Positions 1 through 8,173 of a stretch of 17,426 bases of DNA are shown here, piece by piece (the stretch's first letter is position 1; every line of letters starts with the position of its first letter). Origin of the DNA: Aureococcus anophagefferens. Lineage: Eukaryota > Sar > Pelagophyceae > Pelagomonadales > Pelagomonadaceae. The translations under genes and the position numbers were made by a program. The DNA lies in the NCBI RefSeq assembly GCF_000186865.1, contig NW_008705587.1:182641-200066 (forward strand), in the 5' to 3' direction. The notes under the pieces are model-generated. The model worked only from the letters and a program-made list of their open reading frames with translations, did no database searches and was not told the origin of the DNA.

Positions 1-282
1 TATGAACGCCAGCCGGTCCGGAAATGCGCGCGGAGGCATGACGCAGTACGCGACGACGGCGGCCACCGATGCCACGGCGGCCATGATTGCCGGCGCGCGG
101 CGCTTCTGCATTGCTGGCTTCTGCATCGCTGGCACAGCCGCCATCGACGGAAGAAAAATGCCACGACTGCGTCAAGTTCGGCCTCAACCGGCTAAGGAAC
201 GAGTGGCTGGAAGCCTCTTGGAGGCATCGGCGCGCCGTCAGTGCGAGGAATGCGATCACCCGCGAGCGACACCAACTTACCC
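1..282. other. Region left of the voltage-sensor gene, no supported gene
   Basis: Lies downstream of the minus-strand gene ending at 283. Open frames run through it on the plus strand, but none carries a recognisable domain, and the longest is a continuation of antisense shadow reading through the neighbour. A 15-bp imperfect tandem duplication (one mismatch) sits at 102-116 and 117-131. Read on the minus strand, a strong donor-like GGGTAAGT follows the neighbour's stop codon by a few bases. It could mark a 3' UTR intron, but no acceptor could be assigned. The region may hold 3' UTR or the edge of another gene. Confidence 0.4.
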
Positions 283-2547
283 TCAGTCGACGTCGAAGTC
301 CGTGAAGCGCATCCGCTTCGCCGACGCCTGCCGGTCGTCGTCCGTGAACCGGATCCGCGTCGGCGACGGGTGCTGGTCGCCGTTCGACGACGCGGCCGTC
401 GACGGCCGGTCGAAGTCCGCGAGGTCCGACTGGGCCGTGCCCGGCCGGTCGTCGCAGGACGCCGCCCAGCCCCGCGTCGACGGCCGCTCGAGCTCGTCGG
501 CGAAGGACACGCGGCTCTGCGCCGTCGTCGGCCGCTCCGCGGTGATCGGCCGGTTCAGCGGCGTCCGCGCGCGCGCCATGGGCGTCCGCGCGCGGCCGTC
601 GTCGGCGCGCGACGCGCGGTCCGGCGTGAACGCGCGGGACGGCGTCCGCGCGCGGTCCGGCGGCGCCTCGAGGTCCTCGAAGAAGACGTCGTACCTCGGG
701 TTCTGCCACACGTCCGACGTCGCCTCCGACGCGGCCGGCCGCGCGCGCGCGCCGCCGGGCCCCGCGCCGGCGCCGTTGCCGTGCTCGATGAGGCTCTTGG
801 CCCGCTCGAGCTCGTCGACGGAGATCGCGAGCACCGTCTTCGGGTCCTGGCGCTTCTTCTCGGCCCAGGGCGTCGGCCGCACGAGCATGGACGGGTCGTG
901 CTTCGTCTTCCACTTGTTCTTGACGTCGGGCACCGTCGTCGCCTGGTCGACGGCGCAGCGGCGGCCCACGGTCGGCGCGTGGATCGACGTCCCGAAGCGC
1001 AACGCGTAGACGAGGCGCAGCAGCCGCTCGCGCGTGTTCGGCCGCTTGCGCCAGGGCGACACGGGCCGCGTGTGGGCGCCCCAGCGCCGCGCGTTCTTCG
1101 CGCGGCGGCCGTCCGCGGCGACGCGCCGCTCCTGCCGCGACGTCGGCCGGTCGTCGCCCGCGGCCAGCCTCGCGTCCGCGGCGAGCTTCTTCGCGAGCGC
1201 CGCCTTGCGCATGCGCACGGCCGCCGCGCGCGTGCCGCGCATGGCGAGCTCGTCCGCGTCGTACGACGCGGCGAGGAACGCCGAGAACGCGCGCGACCGC
1301 GCGGCCCGCTCGAGGCTCTCCGTCGCGTGGTAGATGGCCCGCCCGAGGCGGTAGACCCGCGCCTTCTTCGCGCGCTTCGCCGCGGACGCCTCGCGCGCCG
1401 CGGCCTTCCTCGCGCGCGCCGCGGCCTTGGCCTCGCGCATCCGCGCCGCCAGCTCGCGCGCCGCGTCCTCCGCCTCGAGCTTCGCGACGCGGTCGAGCGT
1501 CGGCCCCCAGCCCCGCCGCTCCACGAGCTCCCGCGCCGTGACGCCCTTGAAGTCGGGGCCGATCGTCGGCGTCGCGGCGAGGTCCGCCCGCCCGAAGACC
1601 GCGAGCTCGTGCGCCGCGCGCCGCTGGTGGTGCAGCGCCGCGACGAACAGGGGCGTCATGCCCTCGACGCCGTCGCGCGCCTCGACGGCGGCCTTGGCTC
1701 GGGGCGAGTCGCACCGCACGACGGCGCGCACGAGCTTGTGGTGGCCCCGCTTCGCGGCGACGAAGAGCACGCTCTCGCCGCCGGGCCGGAGCCCGAGGTC
1801 CCACACGCGATCCCGCTTCCGCGGCGCGACGTTCGGCGCGAAGAAGCGCACGAAGTCCTCGTCGCCCTCCTCCGCGAGCGCCAGGGGATCCAGGTCCTCC
1901 AGGGGCTTGCGCCGCTTCAAAGCGCGCGCGGCGCGCGCGACGCGCAGCAGCCGCAGCAGCCGCAGCAGCCGCAGCGCGCGCGCGGCCCGGAAGAACGACG
2001 CGACGCCCGCGAAGCCGCCCGCGCCGCCGCGGCTGCCGTATTCCAAACTCAAGGTAAACACATCCAGGGCGACGACGGCCACGTCGACGCAGTTGAAGCG
2101 GTCGCCGAAGAAGGAGCAGAAGCTGTAGACGACCGCGTGCGACCGGAGGTGCAGGTAGCATTCGACGAAGAAGACGAGCGACGCGCCGCGGCTGCAGACG
2201 ACCCAGATCTGTCGTGTCGTGTCGAGCGCTTTCAGGATCCCGGCGACGGACACGCCCATGTCGAAGAACGTGAGCGTGAGGATCACCGCGAGCGCCGCGT
2301 TGCTCTCGAGCCGCGCGTGGACGCGGCCCCACCAGCCGCTCTCGGCCTGGGCCTCGTTGAGCGTCACGGCGCCGAAGCAGACGCGCTCCTTGTCCTCCTC
2401 GTCCTCCTCGTCCTCCGCCGCCTCCCGCGCCGCCGCGGCGTCGTCGAGGGCGTCCTCGTCGACCTCCTCCTCCTCCTCCTCCTCGACGGGCACGACCTGC
2501 TCCTTCTTCCTCGGCCGCTTCTTGAAGCGCACGGGCGGCGCCGGCAT
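283..2547 (-). CDS. Voltage-sensor-domain protein with ankyrin repeats, no pore domain
   Basis: Single open frame of 754 codons from ATG at 2547. The N-terminus is basic then very acidic (about 20-54). Four membrane segments follow: S1 about 84-105 with Asp96, S2 about 114-134 with a Phe-x-x-Glu pattern (F126/E129), S3 about 151-168 with the N-x-x-D signature (N152, D155), and S4 about 184-212. S4 has a basic residue at every third position from R187 to K211, nine in a row. No S5, pore loop or S6 follows. Residues about 256-350 look like three ankyrin repeats (GMTPLFVAALHH, GVTARELVERRGW), then an Ala/Arg/Lys-rich helical or coiled-coil stretch (about 353-395). The C-terminal part is disordered with repeated RARTP and RP-x-TA motifs, likely phosphosites. 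A lone voltage sensor is known in Hv1 proton channels and voltage-sensitive phosphatases. No phosphatase domain is seen, and the Hv1 S4 Trp is absent. Proton conduction or pure voltage sensing are both possible; the plasma or an organelle membrane is inferred. Confidence 0.85.
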   Translation of the reverse strand: MPAPPVRFKKRPRKKEQVVPVEEEEEEEVDEDALDDAAAAREAAEDEEDEEDKERVCFGAVTLNEAQAESGWWGRVHARLESNAALAVILTLTFFDMGVSVAGILKALDTTRQIWVVCSRGASLVFFVECYLHLRSHAVVYSFCSFFGDRFNCVDVAVVALDVFTLSLEYGSRGGAGGFAGVASFFRAARALRLLRLLRLLRVARAARALKRRKPLEDLDPLALAEEGDEDFVRFFAPNVAPRKRDRVWDLGLRPGGESVLFVAAKRGHHKLVRAVVRCDSPRAKAAVEARDGVEGMTPLFVAALHHQRRAAHELAVFGRADLAATPTIGPDFKGVTARELVERRGWGPTLDRVAKLEAEDAARELAARMREAKAAARARKAAAREASAAKRAKKARVYRLGRAIYHATESLERAARSRAFSAFLAASYDADELAMRGTRAAAVRMRKAALAKKLAADARLAAGDDRPTSRQERRVAADGRRAKNARRWGAHTRPVSPWRKRPNTRERLLRLVYALRFGTSIHAPTVGRRCAVDQATTVPDVKNKWKTKHDPSMLVRPTPWAEKKRQDPKTVLAISVDELERAKSLIEHGNGAGAGPGGARARPAASEATSDVWQNPRYDVFFEDLEAPPDRARTPSRAFTPDRASRADDGRARTPMARARTPLNRPITAERPTTAQSRVSFADELERPSTRGWAASCDDRPGTAQSDLADFDRPSTAASSNGDQHPSPTRIRFTDDDRQASAKRMRFTDFDVD

Positions 2548-2675
2548 GGTCTGTCGGCTACGACTCGATCATCGTTGGCTGCCCGTGTTTCGGACACCGT
2601 CAACGGCTCAACAACGCCGGCTCGTTTCCCTTTTTTCGCTGCCGCGACTCGGACTCGGAGGCCTTTGCTCGCCGC

Positions 2676-3987
2676 TTACCGCCGGTAGAGGGGCGGGATG
2701 CCGAGCTGCTCGCGGAGGAAGTCGAGCCCCTCCTCCATGGGCATGTCGCTGAGGTCGATGGACGTGTCCCGGCCGACGTTGGGCACGAGGCGGAGCTCCG
2801 CGGTCCGGCCCGCGTCGCAGAGCGCGTGGTAGAGGCGCAGGGCCTGGGCCGGCGGCGCGGCGCGGTCGAGGTCGCCGTGGGCGAGGAAGAGGGGCGCCGC
2901 GGACCGCGCGTAGAAGTGGGGCGACGCGGTCCCGAGCTTGTGCGCGTTCGCCGGGTCGGACACGTCGAAGCCCATGAGCCGCGACTCGGGCCCGTGCCTC
3001 ACGCCCGCCTCCCAGAACCAGCGCCGGTCCGGCGCCGACTCGCCGCGGTCGCTCCCGAGGTGCGCGAAGCTCGCCGGCGCGCCGAAGGCCGCCGCGGCGA
3101 CGACGGGCACGCCCTCGCCCGCGCCGCGCGTCGCGAGCAGCGCCGCGAGGTAGCCGCCGGACCTGGGCAGGAAAAGAGAGATTCAAGTTCGCTTCAACGT
3201 GAGTGTTTCGCGCGCGCGCGTTCCGGAGAAAGCATCCACGCTTCGAGACCGTTCCAAGAGATGATCGCTCGTCCAAAAATCAGCCGAAACGAGTGGGAGA
3301 CTGCCGAGATAGGAGCCTTTGAAGTTGGGAATTTCGCTCTCTTTTCCTGCCCTGCGCCGGACCCGGGGCCCGCGGCGACGAGCCGGTCCGGGTCGCAGTT
3401 GTAGGTCGCGGAGACGCTGCGCACGTGCTCGATCTGGTCCAGCCTACGACGGTGCGTCGTTTCCCCGGTCGACATCGACCGTCGTCGCGGTCGCGGGACG
3501 CCGGGCCCGGCAGATCGTCCCACGGCGCGGGCCACTCGCCGTCCGCGTCGTCGGCGAGGCGGTGCGTGAGCAAGGCGACGGCGAGCTCGCCGCACCGGAG
3601 CGCATCGAGGATGACCGCCGGCAGCGCGACGGGCGCGAGCGCGCCGCGCGTCTCGAAGTCGCCGCCGTGGATCCAGAGCAGGATCGGCCACTTGCTCGGG
3701 CTCCGCGCCGCGGGGACCAGGAGGGCGTACTCGAGGTGGCGGGCCGCGTCGTCCTCGCCCATCATGCTACAGAAGGCGAAGTTCAAGTCGCCGTCCTCGG
3801 ACGACGAGTCGTCGTCCTTGCAGCCCACCGTGGAGCAAAATAAGCCCTGGAGCGACTGGGACGCGTTCGGATCGCTGGGCTGGGCGATGGTGAAGAGGCG
3901 CGAGCTGAAGGCCGCCTCGTCGTCGTCGGAGCCCTGCTCCGGGCGCGGGATCGGCCGGCCCACGACGTCTCTCGGAGGACGGGCCAT
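2676..3987 (-). CDS. Alpha/beta-hydrolase-fold protein (BD-FAE/S9-like), two exons, probably catalytically altered
   Basis: Starts at ATG 3987. Exon 1 is 3987-3363, the intron 3363-side boundary is at 3362 (intron 3362-3163), and exon 2 is 3162-2676. One base appears to be missing near 3473-3486, where the frame must shift. With that base the product would be 370 residues. The oxyanion-type HGGD motif is at about 107-110, after a hydrophobic strand. A DPDRLVAAGPGSGGYLA segment forms the nucleophile elbow, and HGDLDRAAPP (about 304-313) carries the usual acid Asp. In the family the elbow is G-x-S-x-G-G; here it reads G-P-G-S-G-G, so the nucleophile position is Gly209 with Ser next to it. The expected catalytic His region reads NVGRD, giving Arg340. 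The fold call is solid, but activity is doubtful. The substrate is unknown. The spliced join gives GGG-TCC-GGC-GGC, which restores an uninterrupted elbow, so the intron boundaries are convincing. Confidence 0.75.
3163..3354 (-). mobile_element. Introner element 1 (192 bp), forming the intron of the hydrolase-like gene
   Basis: Flanked by exact 8-bp direct repeats, CGCCGGAC on the plus strand, at 3155-3162 and 3355-3362. The ends are inverted repeats: CTGGGCAGGAAAAGAGAG at the left and CTCTCTTTTCCTGCCCTG at the right on the plus strand. In gene sense the intron is 3362 to 3163: the GT of the duplicated GTCCGGCG is the donor and the CCTGCCCAG terminus is the acceptor. Removing it restores the original reading frame across the insertion site. 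About 93% identical by hand count to the element at 10342-10533 over the aligned core. No open frame is supported, so it is a non-autonomous element. The gene-sense orientation matches element 2. Confidence 0.9.
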
Positions 3988-4200
3988 CGTTTGCTTCGGG
4001 GCAACTTCTCGTTGAAGACGGAGCGGCCGAAGCAATGCCGTTTTTGCGATCGCAAGTATGAGCGGACTTGCCGTTGTTGATAGGTCGTGCGGCAAGAGTC
4101 TGCGACGCCGACTCTTCAGAAGGTTTGGCGTTGTGATTTAGGCCTGCCAGCCACACGACGTATCAACTACGGCAAGCTCGAGCTCTGTGGCAATAAAGCT
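3988..4200. promoter_or_regulatory. Divergent intergenic region (5' sides of the hydrolase-like and MSS51-C-like genes)
   Basis: The 213 bp between two divergent ATGs should hold both promoters and 5' UTRs. It has lower GC than the flanking coding sequence, with runs such as TTTTTGCGATCGCAAG near 4040-4057. I see no clear TATA box or named factor site. Both flanking frames stay open into it only from non-ATG codons, so I do not extend either gene. Confidence 0.45.
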
Positions 4201-5316
4201 ATGGACCGGGCCAGAAAGCTCGAGCCGCTGGCCAAGCTCGAGCCGCTCAGCCCTCGGCGCCCGTCGATGATGGACCCGGCCTTCATGAAGGACGCCATCC
4301 CGCTGGTCCCCGCCGGCGCCAGGCCGTCCAAGGGCCCCTGCGTCTGCTCCGGCGACGCCGACCACGGCGGCATGCGCTGGCGCAAGCTCGCCAGCGACGC
4401 CGAGCGCCAGGCCATGCGCTTCTTCGTCGAGTGCATGCTGCCGCCGCAGCTGCAGCCCAAGGGCGAGCTCGGCGTCGGCGACGAGGCCGCGCGGTTCTGC
4501 GACCGGCCGGCGTGCGTCTTCGCCGCGTTCTCCGCGTGGTGGCGCGACTGCGGGCGCGCGGAGTTCCTCGGCCCGGACGACGGCGGCGCGCTCGGCGCCT
4601 ACGACTCGGGCTGGACCGACGAGGCGCCGGAGGAGACGAAGGCGTCGACCTTTGGGAGGACGGCGGCCATGGTCGCGGATCGTTACGTGAACGACGGCGG
4701 CCAGCGCGGGTCGCTCGTGGCGCAGATCGCCCGCGGCGGCCACGGCCGCTATCTGGTCGTGCACGTCGTCGGCGCCGCGAAGCGCGAGGGCCAGACCCCG
4801 GAGGAGACCGCGCGCGTCTTCGCGCCGCTGGTCGACGCCGCGAAGCGCCGCGGCTTCGACGGCGCGGCGCTCGCGCTGGTGGGGCCGGGGACGCCGGAGG
4901 CGCTCCACGGCACGCTCCACGAGGAGGATTCCTTGGCCATCGCCTACGCGAAGACGCTCTACCCCGATTTTCTGGAGGCCGCGGCGCCGCGCTTTAAAGG
5001 GCCCGACGTCGTCTTCGCGTTTCATGCGGCGCTCTACGGCCACGCGCAGTGGAAGCGGACCATCGCGCGGCTGCTGTACACGCCCGCCGTGTTGGCGATC
5101 ACGGCCTACTCGCTCCACGAGGCCGCGTTGGACTTCGAGACGCTCCAGGACATCGCGCTGGACACGGGCAACGGCAACGTGACGGCGCTCGTGCCCGCGA
5201 AGCCGAACCCCTTCGGCGCGACGTCCGCGCGGACCGAGGGCCGCGCGCCCAACGGCCTGTGGATGGACGACAACCTCGCCATCACCGTCGTCCAGGGGGC
5301 GGCGCCGGACATTTAA
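4201..5316 (+). CDS. MSS51 C-terminal-domain-like protein
   Basis: 371 codons from the first in-frame ATG at 4201; the frame is open upstream but has no earlier ATG. The N-terminus has a short tandem KLEPL duplication. The segment about 183-305 resembles the conserved C-terminal domain of MSS51/zinc-finger MYND proteins: a YLVVHVVGAAKREG strand, then ALALVGPGTPE, then PDVVFAFHAALYGHAQWKRT (about 268-287) and a strand-turn ITAYSLHEAALD, ending with KPNPFG near 334-339. No MYND zinc finger is seen at the N-terminus, although CVC and other Cys residues occur about 47-50. In yeast MSS51 acts in mitochondrial COX1 expression, but most algal and plant proteins with this domain are uncharacterised, so I claim family likeness only. 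The stop codon is followed after 4 bp by the minisatellite. Confidence 0.65.
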   Translation: MDRARKLEPLAKLEPLSPRRPSMMDPAFMKDAIPLVPAGARPSKGPCVCSGDADHGGMRWRKLASDAERQAMRFFVECMLPPQLQPKGELGVGDEAARFCDRPACVFAAFSAWWRDCGRAEFLGPDDGGALGAYDSGWTDEAPEETKASTFGRTAAMVADRYVNDGGQRGSLVAQIARGGHGRYLVVHVVGAAKREGQTPEETARVFAPLVDAAKRRGFDGAALALVGPGTPEALHGTLHEEDSLAIAYAKTLYPDFLEAAAPRFKGPDVVFAFHAALYGHAQWKRTIARLLYTPAVLAITAYSLHEAALDFETLQDIALDTGNGNVTALVPAKPNPFGATSARTEGRAPNGLWMDDNLAITVVQGAAPDI

Positions 5317-5320
5317 AATT

Positions 5321-5562
5321 AGCACCGACGTCGACGTCGACGTGAGCTAGAGACGTGAGCACCGACGTCGACGTCGACGTGAGCACCGACGTCGACGTCG
5401 ACGTGAGCACCGACGTCGACGTCGACGTGAGCACCGTCGACGTCGACGTCGACGTGAGCACCGTCGACGTCGACGTCGACGTCGACGTGAGCACCGTCGA
5501 CCGACGTCGACTTCAACGTCGACGTCGACGTGAGCACCGTCGACCGACGTCGACGTCGACGT
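5321..5562. repeat. GTGAGCACC(GTCGAC)n minisatellite
   Basis: Eight GAGC-containing units: a spacer GTGAGCACC followed by two to five CGACGT hexamers. The first units have a regular 24-bp period; later units grow by 3-9 bp or carry an extra GTCGAC join. Because GTCGAC and GACGTC are palindromic, each unit is nearly self-complementary, and long open frames appear on both strands purely from the period. It starts 4 bp after the stop of the MSS51-C-like gene, so it is probably transcribed as 3' UTR or lies just past it. Not CRISPR: spacers are not unique. Confidence 0.92.
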
Positions 5563-5925
5563 TAACATTGACGTCTCAACATTAGGTTATGAGTGGTGGT
5601 GGAAGATGATGTGAATGTGATTTTTATGGAGGGTGGGTGCAAGCACCCAAGTCAGAAATTCTTAACCGGCACGAGGCCAAAGTTAAAGAGCATTGGTATA
5701 GTTTTCAACTAGCAATAATTCATACTCGGCCGGGACCTCATTGTACTGAATAATGCCCCAGCGCAAAGATGAGCGTAAGTGAGGTTCAACATCGAGCCCA
5801 GAAAGGCGGGCCGCGACCGGGATCCACCCAAACACGATTGGATAGATTGCGTGGTGCGGGGCAGCCGCCGCGATGCAGCCCCGAGATGCAAACCTCAGCC
5901 TCGGGGTGGCCTTGGAGCATTTCCG
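5563..5925. other. AT-richer intergenic region before the small two-exon gene
   Basis: Clearly lower GC than its surroundings. Contains a 7-bp perfect hairpin at 5634-5649 (TGGGTGC, AA, GCACCCA). No coding frame here looks real. It should hold the 5' side of the gene starting at 5926 and the 3' end of the preceding transcript; no specific promoter motif was identified. Confidence 0.4.
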
Positions 5926-6230
5926 ATGGCCGAACCTGTGAAACTCCGCAAGTGGGAGGGCCCGCCGAAGAAGGTCCGGGCGAAGCAGGAGTACGTCCCC
6001 ACGGAGGCGTCGCGGGAAGCGGAGGACAACATCCGGGAGATGCTGCGGAAGCCCGGCCACTCGCTGGACATCAAGGCGACGCTCGACTTCCAGATCGACG
6101 AGGTGCGCCGCCCGCGCGCGCGCCACCCCGCCGCCGCCACGCGACGCGACGCCCCGCGCAGGGAAAACGGGAGTCCTACAAGCGCTACATCGCCAACCTC
6201 CCGCGACAGAAGCAGAAGCCGCCGTGCTAG
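5926..6230 (+). CDS. Small conserved-looking hypothetical protein, two exons
   Basis: Exon 1 is 5926-6102 (59 codons from ATG), the intron is 6103-6161, and exon 2 is 6162-6230, giving 81 residues. The join is in phase 0 between DFQIDE and GKRESYKRYI. The upstream frame lacks the exon 2 composition unless spliced, and reading through gives an arginine-rich shadow. The product is charged, Lys/Arg/Glu-rich and without a membrane segment: MAEPVKLRKWEGPPKK at the start and a basic KRYIANLPRQKQKPPC end. I do not recognise the family. The continuous hydrophilic helix-like composition suggests a small structural or nucleic-acid- or microtubule-associated protein, but nothing in the sequence proves a function. 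The gene is convergent with the transporter at 6461. Confidence 0.6.
6103..6161 (+). other. Short GC-rich spliceosomal intron (59 bp)
   Basis: Begins GTGCGCCGCC and ends CCCCGCGCAG. It lacks the inverted repeats and duplication of the introner introns and is much shorter, so it represents the ordinary intron class here. Splicing keeps frame and removes an Arg/Pro-rich translation. Confidence 0.6.
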
Positions 6231-6460
6231 GCGGCGCTTCGCGGCGCGGCGCGTCCGGCCGCGCGCGGCGCGAGGGCCGGGCGCGCGTCGGGCGACGTTC
6301 AGCGCCGCGGTCGGAAGACGCGCCCGTGAGACTCCCAACGCGTAAGAACGGCGGGATTTGTTTGGTGGCGCCCGGGGGACGCGCGAACGGCCGCGCGCGA
6401 GCTCAAGGCTCGCGAATCCGTGCGTCACAAACGCTCGCGTTCGCTCGACTCGCAGCACGG
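6231..6460. other. Convergent intergenic region
   Basis: 230 bp between the stop of the small gene and the stop of the transporter on the opposite strand; both 3' UTRs must lie here. No clear polyadenylation motif or hairpin terminator was found. Confidence 0.35.
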
Positions 6461-8173
6461 TTACCAGGTCGCGACGGTGACGCCCGTGCAGGCGAGGCAG
6501 AGGAGCGCGCCGCACGTGATCGCGCACCGGTTCAGGAGCTTGACGCCGTCGTCCGCGTCCGGGACGAGCTTGAGGTGGATGGCGAGCGGGTAGATGAACG
6601 CGAGCGGGATGCCGAGGAGCCCGCCGATGAGGGCGACGAGCTTGTCGAGGGAGTGGACGTTGACGATGGCGACGAGGCAGAGGGCGACGACGAGCGCGAA
6701 GCGCGCGACGTTGCCCTCGAGCTTCGTCGTCCTCGGCCGCGGCGGCTTGCCGTCGCCGCGGCGCGGCGGCCCGTCGGGCGACTCGGGCGACGACTCGATC
6801 TCCGGCACGGCGTCCATGGTCGGCCGCCGGGGCCGCGACGGCGCCTCGTCCGCCGGCCGCGGCTCGCCGCCGGGCGCCGTCGTCGCGAGCGGGTTGTCGA
6901 CCGTCGCGTAGCCGCGCGGCGACCCGCAGCGCGCGCGCGCGCGCTTCCACTTGCGGCCGACGGACTTCAAAATCTGGATCGCCGGGAAGAGCTGGAGCGG
7001 GAAGGTGAAGACGACGGCGAGCGAGTACGCGAGCTGCACGGACGCCTTCCACGGCGACGGGTGCAGGTTCACCGTGAGCACCGTCTCGGTCCAGTTCCCG
7101 TAGGCCGCCCAGTTCAGCGCGCCGAAGACGATGTAGGTCACGATGATCATGCCGCAGGTCCGCACGTAGAGCGTCGAGAACTGGGGCTGGAGGTCCTTGC
7201 GCACGGCCTCCTGCAGCGGGACGACGAGCGCCGCGGAGCCCTCGTAGACGAACGCCGACGTGCCCACGAAGAGGTAGAAGGACTGCTTGTTGAAGAGCGA
7301 CAGCGACGCGAGAGGCGGCTGGTGCTCGACGACCTCGATGGTGCCGTAGACGGCGAGCACGACCAGCGAGTACAAGATGAGCGCGTTCGCGACTAAGTTC
7401 GTCAGCGCGAAGTTCTGCATGTTCCGGATGCACGACAGCGGCGCGTAGGCGAGCACCTGGAGCAGGCAGCACTGGGCCAGCGACGGCGCGGCGAAGGACG
7501 GGCAGGCGTACATGACGAGCTCCCGGAGATTCGTCGCGACGAAGATGAAGTACGTGAGGCAGATGCCGCACTGCTGCGCGACGATGGTGAAGCGCACGAC
7601 CAGGACGCCTTTGTGGCCGAACGCGAGACCCATCATCGCCGCGTAGCTCTTGCGGCAGCCCTCCCAGGCCTCGAGGAGCCGCGTCGCGCCGAGGGAGAAG
7701 AGCGCGAACGATAAGACGAGCATGCCGAGGCTGAAGCAGAGGCCGCCCTCCTGGAAGCCCTTGGGCATGTAGAGCACCGCGGGGCCCACGGCGCTCTTGA
7801 TGACGGCGAGGAACGCCTGGTTCAGCGTGAAGCCGCCCCGCAGGCTCTCGAGCGACCCGTGCTCGCTCCGCTGCTGGCGCCGCTCCTCGACCTCCGCGAG
7901 CCACGACGGCACGCGCTCGAGCGGCCGGAAGCCGGCCGCGTCGTTGGCGGACGCGCGCCGCGGCTTCCGCGGCTCGTCGTCGTGGTCGTAGTCCGGGTCG
8001 AAGCTGGCGAGCACGGCGAGCTGCAGCTTCGTCGAGCCCAGCATGCCCGCGGCGTAGCTGTGGCGGTCGCCGCTCTCGCGCAGGAGCGCCGCGCGGTGCT
8101 GGAGCCCGATCTCCCGCGCGCGCGCCGCGAGGTTCCCCGCGTCGTCCCCGAAGGCGTACGTGTTGCGGTCCAT
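6461..8173 (-). CDS. Amino-acid transporter, AAAP/SLC36-Avt3-like (Aa_trans)
   Basis: 570 residues from ATG at 8173. The frame is open upstream to 8281, but only through a tandem repeat without an ATG. A hydrophilic N-terminus (1-115) precedes the family's first-helix signature at about 117-143, FLAVIKSAVGPAVLYMPKGF, the counterpart of the usual K-x-x-x-G-x-x-x-L-P motif. About eleven membrane segments can be drawn: roughly 117-137, 145-165, 187-214, 232-252, 257-280, 298-322, 338-358, 376-400, 488-508, 512-533 and 548-566. The segment GTSAFVYEGSAALVVPLQEA (303-322) matches the conserved mid-family F-E-G/P-L-E block. A long Pro/Ser/Arg-rich loop (about 405-487) separates the eighth and ninth helices. 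The family moves neutral amino acids with protons, often at vacuolar or lysosomal membranes; substrate and location here are inferred only. Confidence 0.88.
   Translation of the reverse strand: MDRNTYAFGDDAGNLAARAREIGLQHRAALLRESGDRHSYAAGMLGSTKLQLAVLASFDPDYDHDDEPRKPRRASANDAAGFRPLERVPSWLAEVEERRQQRSEHGSLESLRGGFTLNQAFLAVIKSAVGPAVLYMPKGFQEGGLCFSLGMLVLSFALFSLGATRLLEAWEGCRKSYAAMMGLAFGHKGVLVVRFTIVAQQCGICLTYFIFVATNLRELVMYACPSFAAPSLAQCCLLQVLAYAPLSCIRNMQNFALTNLVANALILYSLVVLAVYGTIEVVEHQPPLASLSLFNKQSFYLFVGTSAFVYEGSAALVVPLQEAVRKDLQPQFSTLYVRTCGMIIVTYIVFGALNWAAYGNWTETVLTVNLHPSPWKASVQLAYSLAVVFTFPLQLFPAIQILKSVGRKWKRARARCGSPRGYATVDNPLATTAPGGEPRPADEAPSRPRRPTMDAVPEIESSPESPDGPPRRGDGKPPRPRTTKLEGNVARFALVVALCLVAIVNVHSLDKLVALIGGLLGIPLAFIYPLAIHLKLVPDADDGVKLLNRCAITCGALLCLACTGVTVATW

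Noticed and set aside
270..290. Extra 3' exon of the voltage-sensor gene using the GGGTAAGT donor
   Set aside because: The TGA stop precedes the donor in frame and no acceptor or downstream exon was convincing.
241..2688. Long plus-strand open frame (815 codons) and another at 2-1009
   Set aside because: Arg/Pro/Val-rich antisense shadows of the voltage-sensor gene; high GC removes stops. No domain visible.
4138..5325. 395-codon minus-strand frame over the MSS51-C-like gene
   Set aside because: Antisense shadow; the plus-strand frame has the recognisable domain.
5321..5562. CRISPR array
   Set aside because: Eukaryotic setting; the units are the same hexamer repeated, with no unique spacers and no cas genes.
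5282..5585. Open frames on both strands through the GTCGAC array
   Set aside because: Translations are pure period products (DVDVDVST, STSTST, RRRRR). Several frames are open at once and none is credible.
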